DNA of 64,000 nucleotides from Pedobacter rhodius (GTDB lineage: Bacteria > Bacteroidota > Bacteroidia > Sphingobacteriales > Sphingobacteriaceae), in the NCBI RefSeq assembly GCF_027213645.1, contig NZ_JAPWGL010000001.1:1178001-1242000 (forward strand), given 5' to 3'. The notes beneath the pieces were generated by a model. The model was given only the letters and a program-made list of their open reading frames with translations. It made no database searches and was not told the origin of the DNA. Positions 1 through 9,953 of the stretch are shown here, piece after piece. Made by a program: the position numbers and the translations under genes. Numbering within the stretch: the stretch's first letter is position 1; the number at the start of each line of letters is the position of its first letter.

Positions 1-3000
1 ATGCTGCTACAGGAGGTAACCTGCTTGCAAGCGGTGCAACATTTACAACACCGGCATTAACCGCAACAACAACTTACTACATAGAAGTTGCTAACGGAAC
101 CTGCGCGAACACAAACAGGGTACCGGTTACCGTAACCGTTACACCAGTTGTAACACTACCTGTTTTAGCACCTGTTGCCAATGTCTGTTCAGGTTCAACT
201 GCGACCTTATCTGTAAGTAATCCTGATCCGGCACTCACTTACAACTGGTATACCGCATCTACCGGTGGTACTGCAGTATTTACAGGAAGTACTTTTGTAA
301 CACCAGCTTTAACTGCTAATACAACTTATTATTTAGAAGCTGCAAATGGAAATTGTGTAAGCAGCAGTAGAGTTGCAGCATCAATAACGGTAAATCCAAG
401 ACCATTGATTCCGACTGTAGCCCCTTCTTCTTTAACTGTTAATTCAGGACAAACTGTTACCTTAACTGCGAGTTCATCAGAAACCGGCGTTACATTTAAA
501 TGGTACGATTCGGCCGCATCAACAACACCTATATATACAGGTGCAACGTTTGTAACGCCTCCTATAACGACAACGACCAGTTATTATGTTGAATCCGTTT
601 CCGCTTCAGGATGTGCATCAGCAAACAGGGTACAAATTACCATAACCGTAAATGGTACCGGTACACCGGTTACAGTGCCTTGTGAAGCTGCAGCGACACA
701 AATAAATGGCGTAACCGGGGTTGCTTTACTTGCCGGTGTGTTTAATCCGGGTTTGGCTATAGATAATGATGCACAAACAGCGTCTTCATTGGTTATGCCG
801 GTTGGCGCCTTAAACGCATCCGTATACCAACGATTATATTTTGGAAGTTTATCAAATGTTGGTGATACCCTAAAGGTTTTAATTTCATTTCCTCAAAGTC
901 TGGCTTCTGTCGGCGTTTTAAATAATATTGCTGTTACATCTTATAACGGCGCAAATTCGAATAACGATGCGGTCTTTTTGAATAACAATTTACTTAACAT
1001 AACACTTTTAAACGGCAATACTCAGGCCCTGATAACTTTAATTCCGACTGTTCCTTTTGATGGGGCGCAATTAACATTAAATTCCGGGGTATTAGGTGCC
1101 TTAACCTCCGTTAATTTAAACTACATGCAACGTGCGTTGCTTGCACCTCAGGTTGTATCCTCAAATGTTTCGGGTTGTGCCGGCTTAACAGCGGTTTTAC
1201 AAGTTCAGAATCCTGTTACAGGCGTTACATACAGATGGTTTGATGCATCGCAAAATGCACTAACCGACGGACCGACTTTCACAACACCGGCATTAACAAC
1301 TGATACAAAATTCTATGTTGCAGTGGTTTCGGCATCAGGATGTGTAAGCGCGAAAACGGTTGTTAACGTAACCGTTCAACCTGTACCTGGTTTGCCGGAA
1401 TTATTATCGCCAACAGTAAGTGCATGTGCCGGAAGTGCCATTGTTTTACAGGTGAAAAATCCGGTAAATGGTATAACCTATAAATGGTACGATGCAAATG
1501 GAATTAGTGCCGGTCCGGATGGAACGACTTTAACAGTAACACCGATAGCGAGCACGACTTACACCGTAGAAGCCGTAAACAGTTGTGGAACAGCCTCTGC
1601 AAGAGCTACTGCAACGGTAAATATCGGCGCTACACCTCAGGCACCGGTGATAACACCATCTTCAGCAACTATTGTATCTGGTACAAGTGCTAGATTAATT
1701 GCAACAACATCAAATGTTGGTGCGACAATTAACTGGTACAGCGATGCTGGTACGACAAATCTTGTATACACCGGTACATCATTTACCACACCTGTATTAA
1801 CCGCAACCACAACATACTATGTAAACACGACGGTTACCGGTTGTGGTGTAAGTGCCCCTGTACCTGTTACGGTTACGGTAATACCTCCAACTCCGGGTAC
1901 TGCGCCTTGTGGTATTGCAACAACTACACTTACAGTCGGAGTTAACGGTATAAATATTGGTGCCGGCGTATTTAATCAAGTCGCTGCTGTTGATAATGAT
2001 GTTAACACCGGATCCACTTTATTTATCCCGGCAGGAATAGCGGGTACCTCTGTTTATCACCGTTTAGGTTTTTCTGGCGGTTTATCGAACGTTGGCGATA
2101 CTTTAAGGGTTAAAATTTCATCTCCCGGCAGTTTATTGTCTGCTGCAGTATTACCAAATTTAACTTTAACAACCTATAACGGCGGTGTAAGCAACGCTGA
2201 TGCGGTAACGTTAAACAGCCAATTAATTCAACTTGATTTAGCGACCAACGGTAGTGAAGCAACATTCACATTCATTCCTACAAAACAATTCGATGGTGTA
2301 GAATTGGGTTTAAGTTCTGGTTTGGTTGGCGCATTAACATATATTGATTTTAATTACGCACAAAGATCGATAGCCAAGCCTGAAGTAAGTGCAACTACTG
2401 CAACGGCCTGTCAGGGTTCAACTGCTTTATTAAGTGTTAATAATCCTAAACCAAATACGACTTATAAGTGGTATCAGGGTGCTGTTTACCAGGCAGGAAA
2501 AGATGGTGTTACTTTTTTAACCGATCCGACTTTGGCGGTTGGCAGTTACGACTTTTTTGTAACGGCAACAGGCGGTAACGGATGCGAGAGTACCCCTGTA
2601 AAAGTTGTGGTTACCATCTCCGCGCCACCGGCAGGACCTACACCATCTCCAGGTAATCCGGCTTCTACTTGTTTGAATACTCCTGCTACGCTAAGCATTC
2701 AGCCGGTTTCAGGCATCATATACAATTGGTATGATGCAGCGGTTTCAGGAAACTTACTGGTTAGTAACAGCAGCAGTTTTACAACGCCTGCTAATCTGAC
2801 CGCCGGTACCTATACCTACTATGTAGAGGCTGCTTCAATTTCAGGATGTACAAATGCGACCAGAACACCGATTACCCTTAAAATAAATCAAGATGCTGTT
2901 CCGTCTGATATTTTAATATCAGGAAACACATCATTGTGTAATTCTGGTACAACTGTTTTAACAGCAAGCAGTACAACAGTTACCAGCCCGGTATTTACCT

Positions 3001-5561
3001 GGTTTAGCGATGCCGCACTAACGAATCAGGTTTTTGTTGGCGCAACTTTTACAACACCGCAAATTACTTCAGCTACAACCTATTATGTAACGGTTAGCGG
3101 AACCAATCGTTGTGTAAACAAGCCTGGAAATGCAGCAACTGCTACAATTACGATTAACCCGGTAGCCGTGGCTTCTGATATTAACGTTTCAGGAATAAGT
3201 ACGATTTGCGCAGGTTCGGCCGCTACGCTTACTGCGAGCTCTGTAATACCTAATGCGATATTCACCTGGTACAGCGATGCTAACTTAGCAACAGTTGTAT
3301 TTACAGGGCCGTCGTTTACAACACCGGCTTTATCAGCAGATGTTACTTATTATGTAACAGTTAAAGGCGACGGTAAATGTGAGAACACACCTTCAACAGC
3401 TAAAGCTGTTTTAATTAACATTAATCCTTTATCAACTGCAGGAGATATAAATGTTACCGGGCTAAATGTAATTTGTAAAAACTCAGCAGCCGTTTTATCT
3501 GCTTCGTCAGCTACGGTAACCAATCCGGTATTTACCTGGTATAATGATGCCGCATTAACAAGTATTGCATATGTAGGTTCATCGTTTACAACCCCTTCTT
3601 TAAGTGCAACGACAACCTATTATGTTACTGTTAAAGGAGATAATAATTGTGCGAATGCTGCGGCTAATGCTAAAATTGTGACTGTAACCGTTAAAGATTA
3701 TGCTACTGCAGCAGATATAACCCTAAACAATGTAAATATCTGTTCCGGTAATTCGGCTACTTTAATGGCTTCCAGCTTAACGGTAACACAACCGGTATTT
3801 ACCTGGTACAGCGATGCCTCATTAACAGTTCCGGTGTATACGGGGCCAACATATAATGTTTCTGTAACCAGCACCACTAATTTTTATGTAACCGTTAAAG
3901 GAACAAATAAATGTGAAAACGCAGCTGCTGATGCTAAAGTTGTTACGGTTAATGTAAATCCTCTAGCAACAGCTACAGATATTATTGTTGCCGGAAATAC
4001 AGCTGTTTGTACTGGTTCTTCAACCACATTTACGGCAAGTTCAACAACTGTTGTTAATCCTGTATTTACCTGGTATAGCGATGCTGCGCTAACTAATATT
4101 TCCTTTGTCGGCGCTGTATATACTACACCAGCCCTCAGTTCAAATACTACCTATTATGTTACGGTAAAAGGGGATAATAAATGTGAAAATGCGCCGTCTA
4201 CAGCAAGAGTGGTTCAGGTAACCATTAATGCCACACCTGCCAGTCCGGTTATCTCATCGACTGGAACAACAATTTGTTCAGGCAACGCGACAACACTTAA
4301 TATTCAAAATCCTCAGGCAGGCGTAACTTATGAGTGGTACAATTCGGCGAGCGGAGGCAGCCTGTTAACAACAGGAACTTCATTTACAACACCGGTATTA
4401 ACAGCAAGTACCAATTATTATGTTCAGGTCATTGGTGCAGGCGGCTGTACCAGTTCAGCGGGTAGAACAATGGTTACGGTAACCGTAAACCCTCAGCCTG
4501 TGGTCCCTACAGTTGCAAGTAATAACTTAAATGCATGTTTAGGTAGTGCTGCATCTTTAACTGTTACCAATGTTCAGCCAAACTTAACATATAACTGGTA
4601 TACGACGGCCACCGGCGGAACAATTGCAGGTACCGGCGCAACATTTACAACACCGTCATTAACAAACAATATAACTTTTTATGTAGAGGCTGTATCCGGT
4701 TCGTGTATTTCGAATAACCGAACTCCGGTAAACATTACTGTTTTACCATTACCTGATGCACCAGGCCTGGTAAGTGCCGTAAATGGCCTAATCTGTTCAA
4801 GTAGTACAGCTGTACTGAATGTTACTTCACCGGATGCGAGTTTAACCTACAGGTGGTACAATACAAGTTCGGGTGGTACGGTATTGGGTCAGGGTACCAG
4901 CTTTACAACACCATCGCTAACCGCGACAACTATATTTTATGTAGAAAGCGTAAGTGCATCAGGTTGTAGCAGTGCAACGAGAACGCCGGTGACAATTACG
5001 GTTGCACCTGTATTGACGGCTCCTGTTGTCAGGGTACAAAGCACAACGCCTAACAGTGTAACATTTACATGGAATGCTGTTTCAGGCGCAAGTGGTTATG
5101 AGGTATCAACAGATAACGGATTAAGCTGGCAAGCCCCATCCAACGGCTCTGCATCAACCAGTCATTTGATAACCGGTCTGAAACCGGGTCAGGCGGTGGT
5201 GATTCTTGTTAGGGCTACCGGACAAATTGGTTGTCAAACCAGTGCAAATTCTACAGCAATAACCGGAAACGCAGAGAATCCGATAGGAAATGAAATCTTT
5301 ATTCCGAATGTGTTTAGTCCTAATAACGATGGTAAGAATGATATCTTCCTGGTTTACGGAACAGCCATTGCCTCGGTTAATATGAATATTTATACCCAAT
5401 GGGGGCAGTTAATTTATCAGGTGAACTCAACCACGACCGGTTGGGATGGAACTTATAAAGGTATTGCACAACCAAACGGCGTTTACGTATACGTAATTGA
5501 GGTTGGATTAACAGATGGCACTAAGGTTATGAAAAAAGGAACCATAACCCTAATCAGATAA
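1..5561 (+). CDS. Giant Ig-like repeat surface adhesin with T9SS type B (CHU_C) sorting domain, 5' partial
   Basis: The frame is open from base 3 with no upstream stop, so the N-terminus lies outside the window. At least 16 Ig-like repeats of about 80-90 residues are visible, each with a W-Y core and a TxYYV strand followed by a Cys near the end; two lie upstream of base 405. Two copies of a separate module of about 153 residues interrupt them (about 681-1133 and 1908-2368). A fibronectin-III-like domain follows (about 5020-5260), then a gliding-motility-associated C-terminal domain with FSPNNDGKND, WDGTYKG and a NGVYVYVI strand ending at the stop. That last domain is the known export signal for type IX secretion. 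The protein should be secreted and cell-surface bound, like SprB. The PorP/SprF gene starts 36 bp downstream. A specific ligand cannot be inferred. Confidence 0.9.
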   Translation, partial: AATGGNLLASGATFTTPALTATTTYYIEVANGTCANTNRVPVTVTVTPVVTLPVLAPVANVCSGSTATLSVSNPDPALTYNWYTASTGGTAVFTGSTFVTPALTANTTYYLEAANGNCVSSSRVAASITVNPRPLIPTVAPSSLTVNSGQTVTLTASSSETGVTFKWYDSAASTTPIYTGATFVTPPITTTTSYYVESVSASGCASANRVQITITVNGTGTPVTVPCEAAATQINGVTGVALLAGVFNPGLAIDNDAQTASSLVMPVGALNASVYQRLYFGSLSNVGDTLKVLISFPQSLASVGVLNNIAVTSYNGANSNNDAVFLNNNLLNITLLNGNTQALITLIPTVPFDGAQLTLNSGVLGALTSVNLNYMQRALLAPQVVSSNVSGCAGLTAVLQVQNPVTGVTYRWFDASQNALTDGPTFTTPALTTDTKFYVAVVSASGCVSAKTVVNVTVQPVPGLPELLSPTVSACAGSAIVLQVKNPVNGITYKWYDANGISAGPDGTTLTVTPIASTTYTVEAVNSCGTASARATATVNIGATPQAPVITPSSATIVSGTSARLIATTSNVGATINWYSDAGTTNLVYTGTSFTTPVLTATTTYYVNTTVTGCGVSAPVPVTVTVIPPTPGTAPCGIATTTLTVGVNGINIGAGVFNQVAAVDNDVNTGSTLFIPAGIAGTSVYHRLGFSGGLSNVGDTLRVKISSPGSLLSAAVLPNLTLTTYNGGVSNADAVTLNSQLIQLDLATNGSEATFTFIPTKQFDGVELGLSSGLVGALTYIDFNYAQRSIAKPEVSATTATACQGSTALLSVNNPKPNTTYKWYQGAVYQAGKDGVTFLTDPTLAVGSYDFFVTATGGNGCESTPVKVVVTISAPPAGPTPSPGNPASTCLNTPATLSIQPVSGIIYNWYDAAVSGNLLVSNSSSFTTPANLTAGTYTYYVEAASISGCTNATRTPITLKINQDAVPSDILISGNTSLCNSGTTVLTASSTTVTSPVFTWFSDAALTNQVFVGATFTTPQITSATTYYVTVSGTNRCVNKPGNAATATITINPVAVASDINVSGISTICAGSAATLTASSVIPNAIFTWYSDANLATVVFTGPSFTTPALSADVTYYVTVKGDGKCENTPSTAKAVLININPLSTAGDINVTGLNVICKNSAAVLSASSATVTNPVFTWYNDAALTSIAYVGSSFTTPSLSATTTYYVTVKGDNNCANAAANAKIVTVTVKDYATAADITLNNVNICSGNSATLMASSLTVTQPVFTWYSDASLTVPVYTGPTYNVSVTSTTNFYVTVKGTNKCENAAADAKVVTVNVNPLATATDIIVAGNTAVCTGSSTTFTASSTTVVNPVFTWYSDAALTNISFVGAVYTTPALSSNTTYYVTVKGDNKCENAPSTARVVQVTINATPASPVISSTGTTICSGNATTLNIQNPQAGVTYEWYNSASGGSLLTTGTSFTTPVLTASTNYYVQVIGAGGCTSSAGRTMVTVTVNPQPVVPTVASNNLNACLGSAASLTVTNVQPNLTYNWYTTATGGTIAGTGATFTTPSLTNNITFYVEAVSGSCISNNRTPVNITVLPLPDAPGLVSAVNGLICSSSTAVLNVTSPDASLTYRWYNTSSGGTVLGQGTSFTTPSLTATTIFYVESVSASGCSSATRTPVTITVAPVLTAPVVRVQSTTPNSVTFTWNAVSGASGYEVSTDNGLSWQAPSNGSASTSHLITGLKPGQAVVILVRATGQIGCQTSANSTAITGNAENPIGNEIFIPNVFSPNNDGKNDIFLVYGTAIASVNMNIYTQWGQLIYQVNSTTTGWDGTYKGIAQPNGVYVYVIEVGLTDGTKVMKKGTITLIR

Positions 5562-5597
5562 TTAACAGATAAAATTTATAGCTATAAACTACATCCC

Positions 5598-6596
5598 ATG
5601 AACATTCTATCACCTCTTAAAATATATGTTGCAATGCTTTTAAGCATTGCAACATTGAATCTGAAAGCGCAAACAGACCCTCATTTCTCTCAATATTATG
5701 CTTATCCCTTATGGTTAAATCCGGCATTAACAGGCGTTATTGATGGCGATTACCGGGCTTCAGTTAATTTTAAGCAACAATGGGGTGCAATTTCGAATGC
5801 TTATTTAACCGGTGGTGCCTCTTTCGATGTGGCACCCACTAAGAACTTTGCTTTCGGGGCTACAATTTTAAACCAGAATGCCGGAGAACTTAATTTCAAT
5901 TACCTGACGGCTTTGGTTTCTGGTTCTTACCGGTTAAGGTTTGGTGCGACAGGATTGCAGATGGTCAGTTTTGGTTTGCAGGCCGGGTTTGTAAACCGAA
6001 GTTTCGATTTATCGCAGGGCAGGTTTGGCAACCAGTTTAACCCGGTTGAAGGTTATAATGGTGGTACTTCGAGCGGCGAAAGTTTTTCATCAACTTCCTC
6101 GTTTGTGCCTGATATTAATGCCGGGATAATGTATTTTGATGGTAATCCTAATCAAAATGTAAATGTATTTCTTGGTGCAAGTGCTGCACATTTAAACAGG
6201 CCTATAGAACGTTTCACTGACAACAGTACACGTACGCCGATTCGTTTTACCGCACACGGCGGTGCCAGAATAAGGGCTTCGGAAATGGTCGATATTGTAC
6301 CAAATGCCCTGGTTATGTATCAGGGAAATACTGACGAGATTTCGGTTGGCGCTTACGCACAGCTAATGGTTAATAACCAATCTAATATTTTATTTGGTGG
6401 TAATTACCGCGTTAAAGATGCCTCTATTGCTTTTGTCGGTTTGCAATTTAAAAACATGGTTTTCGGTTTAAGCTATGATGTAAATACCTCCACATTGAGG
6501 AGGGCATCAAATAGCGGTGGTGGTTTAGAACTATCCATCTCGCTTATTGGCCGGAACGGCATAATCGGTCCTAACTTTTTCTGTCCACGTTTATAA
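5598..6596 (+). CDS. PorP/SprF family type IX secretion system outer membrane protein
   Basis: A 332-residue protein with a signal peptide ending near LNLKAQ, followed at once by the family's hallmark DPHFSQYYAYPLWLNPALTG and then alternating beta strands typical of a 14-strand outer membrane barrel. PorP/SprF proteins are needed for secretion or surface anchoring of cognate type B CTD substrates; in Flavobacterium SprF serves SprB. The gene sits between the giant CTD adhesin (36 bp upstream) and the OmpA-like protein (9 bp downstream), so it is very likely the dedicated partner of the adhesin in one operon. Assignment to the family is firm; the pairing is inferred from order. Confidence 0.93.
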   Translation: MNILSPLKIYVAMLLSIATLNLKAQTDPHFSQYYAYPLWLNPALTGVIDGDYRASVNFKQQWGAISNAYLTGGASFDVAPTKNFAFGATILNQNAGELNFNYLTALVSGSYRLRFGATGLQMVSFGLQAGFVNRSFDLSQGRFGNQFNPVEGYNGGTSSGESFSSTSSFVPDINAGIMYFDGNPNQNVNVFLGASAAHLNRPIERFTDNSTRTPIRFTAHGGARIRASEMVDIVPNALVMYQGNTDEISVGAYAQLMVNNQSNILFGGNYRVKDASIAFVGLQFKNMVFGLSYDVNTSTLRRASNSGGGLELSISLIGRNGIIGPNFFCPRL

Positions 6597-6605
6597 TTAT
6601 TTTTT

Positions 6606-8597
6606 ATGAAAAAATTAATCCTCTTTCTGATTGTTGCTTCCGTTACAACAGCAAAAGCGCAGTATGTTGTTAATTATAAGAAGGTTGCTGATGCGTATTT
6701 TCAAAGTAAAGATTATTATGCAGCCTCAACATTTTATAAAAAGGCCTTAAAAATTACCTCTGATAGCACACAGGTGGTTTTGCCTTATGGAAAAGATAAA
6801 AAACAAAACAGCGATGAAAAGCTAATAGAAGATTATGAAGGTTCGCTGTATAACCTTGCAGAATCGAGCAGGATGTACCGCGATTTTTCTGAAGCCGAGA
6901 AATATTATGAAGTAGCAAGTACCTTCGGTAATCCAAAATACAGAAAAGCATTGTTTTACTATGCAGAAAGCTTAAGGGCAAATAAAAAGTTTCCCCAGGC
7001 CATTAATGCATTCGAACAGTTTATTGCTAAAAATAAAACTGATGAGCTGGTTAAAGCCGCAAACCTGGAAATCCTGTCATGCAAATTTGCGATTAAGGAA
7101 ATGCGTTTTCCAAAATTGGTACAAATTAAAAAAATGCCGGGAGGCATAAATGGTTTAGGATCGAACTATGCACCTGTAGAAGAAGGTGGTGATTTTTACT
7201 TTACTTCTTCGAGACCTGTTTCAGTTACCGGAAAACCGGAAATAATAAAGGAAGTAAAAGGCGAAACGCCAATTGCTACAAAGGCAAATCCATTTATCAA
7301 TAGCTTGTATAAAGCAAAATCCGGTTTGCAGGAAGCCGAAGTGAGCATAAAAAAAGTAGATATCAACCTGCCGAAAGATATGGAGTTTGCTGCGGCCAGC
7401 TTTAACCCGGAGGGCACGGTTGTTTATTTTACCGCTTGGAAGGAAAATGAAAAATATGCAATATACACTTCAACCAAAACCGGCGATAAGTGGTCAGTTC
7501 CGCAATCAGTAGGCCTGCAAATTAACAGCAGGGATTTTAATTCCGCTCAGCCGTTTGTTACCGATGATGGAAAATTCCTCATATTTTCGTCAGATCGCGT
7601 GGGTGGTTATGGTAAATACGACTTGTGGTTTGCGCCCATCAGAAATGATGGTTCTATCGGGCAGGTTGTAAATCTTGGTCCGGAAATTAATACAGAAGCC
7701 GATGAAAAGGCACCCTATTATAATACGGTTACAAAAAAACTGATATTTAGTACAGATGGCAGGATTGGTTTTGGGGGCATGGATTTTTTTGAATCGGAAG
7801 GAGATTTAATTAATTGGACTGCACCAAAAAATATGGGCTATCCGTTTAACTCATCAAAAGATGATATTTATTTTACAGCAATAAACAGTGATGGGAGCAA
7901 AGGCTATATCAGTTCGGACAGAGAATCTTCTTGCTGCCTTGAAATTTTTGAAATAAAAAGGGAATACATTTCTGTTTCAGGAATCATTACCGATTGTAAA
8001 ACTAAGAAACCATTGGATGGTGTTTTAGTGAAAATGGCTGATCCGGAAATGGAACATACATTCGTTACTACTGCTACAGGTAAGTATGAATTTAAAATGG
8101 ATAGCAGAAAGCCGGTAAAATTAAATATGACGAAAGATAATTATTTCGCTTTAAATAAAAATTACAGTTATGAAGAAATTGCCAAAGCAGATACCTTAAT
8201 GTATGCTGATTATTGCATCAATTCTTTCAAAATAAACGTGCCAATTGTTTTGGATAATATTTATTATGAATTTAACAGTGCAGAACTAACTGAACCGTCC
8301 AAAAAAGTACTCGATGCCCTTGTTGTTATTATGGACGATAATCCGGAAATGGAAATAGAGCTCGGTTCACATACCGATAATATCGGAACAGATGCTTATA
8401 ATCAGGAATTATCTGAAAGAAGGGCTAAATCTTGTGTAGATTACCTGGTCAGTAAAAATATTGCACAAAACAGAATGACGTTTAAAGGTTATGGCGAAAG
8501 TACTCCGGTAGCGCCTAATAAGTTTAAAAATGGAAAAGATAACCCTGATGGAAGGGCAAAGAACAGACGAACAGAGTTTAAGGTAACTAAAAAATAA
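6606..8597 (+). CDS. PorE-like TPR / PD40 propeller / regulatory-like / OmpA C-terminal protein
   Basis: 663 residues with a signal peptide (cleavage near TAKAQ, residue 18). The order of parts is TPR-like helices (about 20-155), PD40 beta-propeller blades (about 180-445, with FSSDRVGGYGKYDLW and GYISSDRES), a carboxypeptidase-regulatory-like beta sandwich (about 452-520), and an OmpA C-terminal peptidoglycan-binding domain (about 545-660, with HTDNIGTDAYNQELSERRA and the NRRTEF end). This is the architecture described for PorE of Porphyromonas, which links the T9SS to peptidoglycan. Related proteins commonly lie beside PorP/SprF and SprB-like adhesins. It is the last gene of the operon; a hairpin terminator follows. 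Whether it is PorE itself or a locus-specific paralogue cannot be settled here. Confidence 0.88.
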   Translation: MKKLILFLIVASVTTAKAQYVVNYKKVADAYFQSKDYYAASTFYKKALKITSDSTQVVLPYGKDKKQNSDEKLIEDYEGSLYNLAESSRMYRDFSEAEKYYEVASTFGNPKYRKALFYYAESLRANKKFPQAINAFEQFIAKNKTDELVKAANLEILSCKFAIKEMRFPKLVQIKKMPGGINGLGSNYAPVEEGGDFYFTSSRPVSVTGKPEIIKEVKGETPIATKANPFINSLYKAKSGLQEAEVSIKKVDINLPKDMEFAAASFNPEGTVVYFTAWKENEKYAIYTSTKTGDKWSVPQSVGLQINSRDFNSAQPFVTDDGKFLIFSSDRVGGYGKYDLWFAPIRNDGSIGQVVNLGPEINTEADEKAPYYNTVTKKLIFSTDGRIGFGGMDFFESEGDLINWTAPKNMGYPFNSSKDDIYFTAINSDGSKGYISSDRESSCCLEIFEIKREYISVSGIITDCKTKKPLDGVLVKMADPEMEHTFVTTATGKYEFKMDSRKPVKLNMTKDNYFALNKNYSYEEIAKADTLMYADYCINSFKINVPIVLDNIYYEFNSAELTEPSKKVLDALVVIMDDNPEMEIELGSHTDNIGTDAYNQELSERRAKSCVDYLVSKNIAQNRMTFKGYGESTPVAPNKFKNGKDNPDGRAKNRRTEFKVTKK

Positions 8598-8621
8598 AGT
8601 AGTTGTTACATTAGTTTATTG

Positions 8622-8652
8622 AAGGCGGGAGATTAATGCTCCTGCCTTTTTT
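8622..8652 (+). terminator. Rho-independent terminator after the T9SS operon
   Basis: Inverted repeat AAGGCGGGAG / CTCCTGCCTT with a 7-nt loop (one G-U pair), followed by a T run. It lies between convergent genes and overlaps the last codons of the response regulator on the other strand. Confidence 0.8.
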
Positions 8653-9013
8653 AGTTATGGATATATCGGGCTACCCGGTAAGCAAAATCATTTAAATCAA
8701 ATGGTTTGTTTATGAAATCTTCTGCAGTACATTTCGATTTAACATGGTTTAAGTGGTTATTGGCCGACATCATCATAACCGGGATATCGTAGGTTTTGGC
8801 GTTTTGTTTTAACGCTGTGCAGATATCAATTCCATTTCCATCTGGTAACATAATATCTAAAATAATCATATCTGGTTTATGATTACTCATCTGTAACCAA
8901 AAATCTTTAGTGTTTGGACACGCTTTAACCTCATAAAGTTCTTCAGTTAATAAAAATTCGATAACATCTCTGATTGCAGGATTATCTTCAAGGATATAAA
9001 TGCACTTTTTCAT
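8651..9013 (-). CDS. Stand-alone response regulator receiver protein
   Basis: A single CheY-like receiver domain of 120 residues with no output domain. Acidic pocket E9/D10, phospho-acceptor D53 in ILDIMLPDGNG, switch S83 and the conserved lysine K103 in INKPFD are all present, so it should be phosphorylatable. The start at MKKCIYILEDN is chosen because the longer frame from 9034 adds seven unconserved residues ahead of the first beta strand. It closely resembles the receiver at 39.6-40.0 kb in length and motifs. No kinase is adjacent; its partner is unknown. Confidence 0.88.
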   Translation of the reverse strand: MKKCIYILEDNPAIRDVIEFLLTEELYEVKACPNTKDFWLQMSNHKPDMIILDIMLPDGNGIDICTALKQNAKTYDIPVMMMSANNHLNHVKSKCTAEDFINKPFDLNDFAYRVARYIHN

Positions 9014-9362
9014 AAGCTTTATTTTATATACCATTACATAACCCTATTGAAGATGAGATGTTTAAAGGAGTTGTCCACAATGTAAAAGTTGTTAACTTCT
9101 GCGTTATAATTTACCCGGAATTTTACCATGAACATCATGATAATTACAGGTGTATGTTAATATTCCTTAATAACTAGATAATCCCCTTAAATTTTAAACC
9201 TGTAAAAATTATTTCTTTGTTATAATTACTAACCAGATACTTAACACATTACATTCGAGGTCAAATCTCTTACTGTATCAATTGCCGGAGCTTTTCCGGT
9301 ATAACTATAATTAATATATCCGGTAGGTTAAAAATAGCAACTAAGCTAAGCAAGAATTGGAT
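9014..9362. other. Divergent intergenic region between response regulator and ECF sigma
   Basis: AT-rich region holding the promoters of two divergent genes. A small hairpin CCGGA/TCCGG lies near 9285-9299. No coding potential and no clear operator were seen. Confidence 0.4.
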
Positions 9363-9953
9363 ATGAAATTTGAAAAGGAAGTAGCCAATGAAATCCTGAT
9401 AAGGGTTAGGGAAGGAGATAGTACAGCGTTTCAAATCGTTTATAACCATTACAGTTTAAGGTTATACAATTTTGCCTATCGTTTTCTTAAAAGCAAAGAA
9501 TTGAGCGAAGAAATTGTACAGGAAACGTTTATAACTTTATGGACAACGCGTGAGCGGCTTGATGAAAAGTACAAAATGGGTTCTTACCTGATTACAGTTG
9601 CAAAACGGCTTGCATTAAACGTGCTCAGGCACCAATACATTTCTGATAATGCTTTTGAGAAAATTAGTAAAGTTGCTGTAAAGTCTAATAACGATACAGA
9701 AAATTATGTTTTCTATAATGACCTTTCAAACTATGCGGAGCTTATGGTGAAAAAGCTGCCGGATAAACAACAGGAAGCGTTCCGGTTAAGCAGGTTTCAC
9801 GGGCTTTCGCATGAGCAGATAGCCAAAAAAATGCAGGTTTCTGAAAACACCATTAAAAATCATATAGCTGCTGCCCTGAAAACCCTCAGACTCCGTTTGA
9901 AGGATGCAAACATCTTTTTGTTAATAGTATACCACTTCATCTGCCAGTTTTAA
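9363..9953 (+). CDS. RNA polymerase ECF-type sigma factor (FecI-like)
   Basis: About 196 residues from the ATG at 9363; an upstream TTG two codons earlier is also in frame but less likely. Region 2 covers about residues 20-90 (with FKNF-type core YNFAYRFLKSKELSEEIVQE) and region 4 about 125-180 with the helix-turn-helix LSHEQIAKKMQVSENTIKNH. Group of ECF sigma factors that are paired with FecR anti-sigma factors and control SusC/SusD loci in Bacteroidota. The expected partner FecR lies downstream, but 850 bp away across a tandem repeat array instead of directly adjacent. It probably drives transcription of the susC-susD operon. Confidence 0.92.
   Translation: MKFEKEVANEILIRVREGDSTAFQIVYNHYSLRLYNFAYRFLKSKELSEEIVQETFITLWTTRERLDEKYKMGSYLITVAKRLALNVLRHQYISDNAFEKISKVAVKSNNDTENYVFYNDLSNYAELMVKKLPDKQQEAFRLSRFHGLSHEQIAKKMQVSENTIKNHIAAALKTLRLRLKDANIFLLIVYHFICQF

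Noticed and set aside
405-5561. TTG at 405 as the start of the adhesin gene
   Set aside because: The frame is open to the window edge and holds two more Ig repeats upstream, so the TTG is internal.
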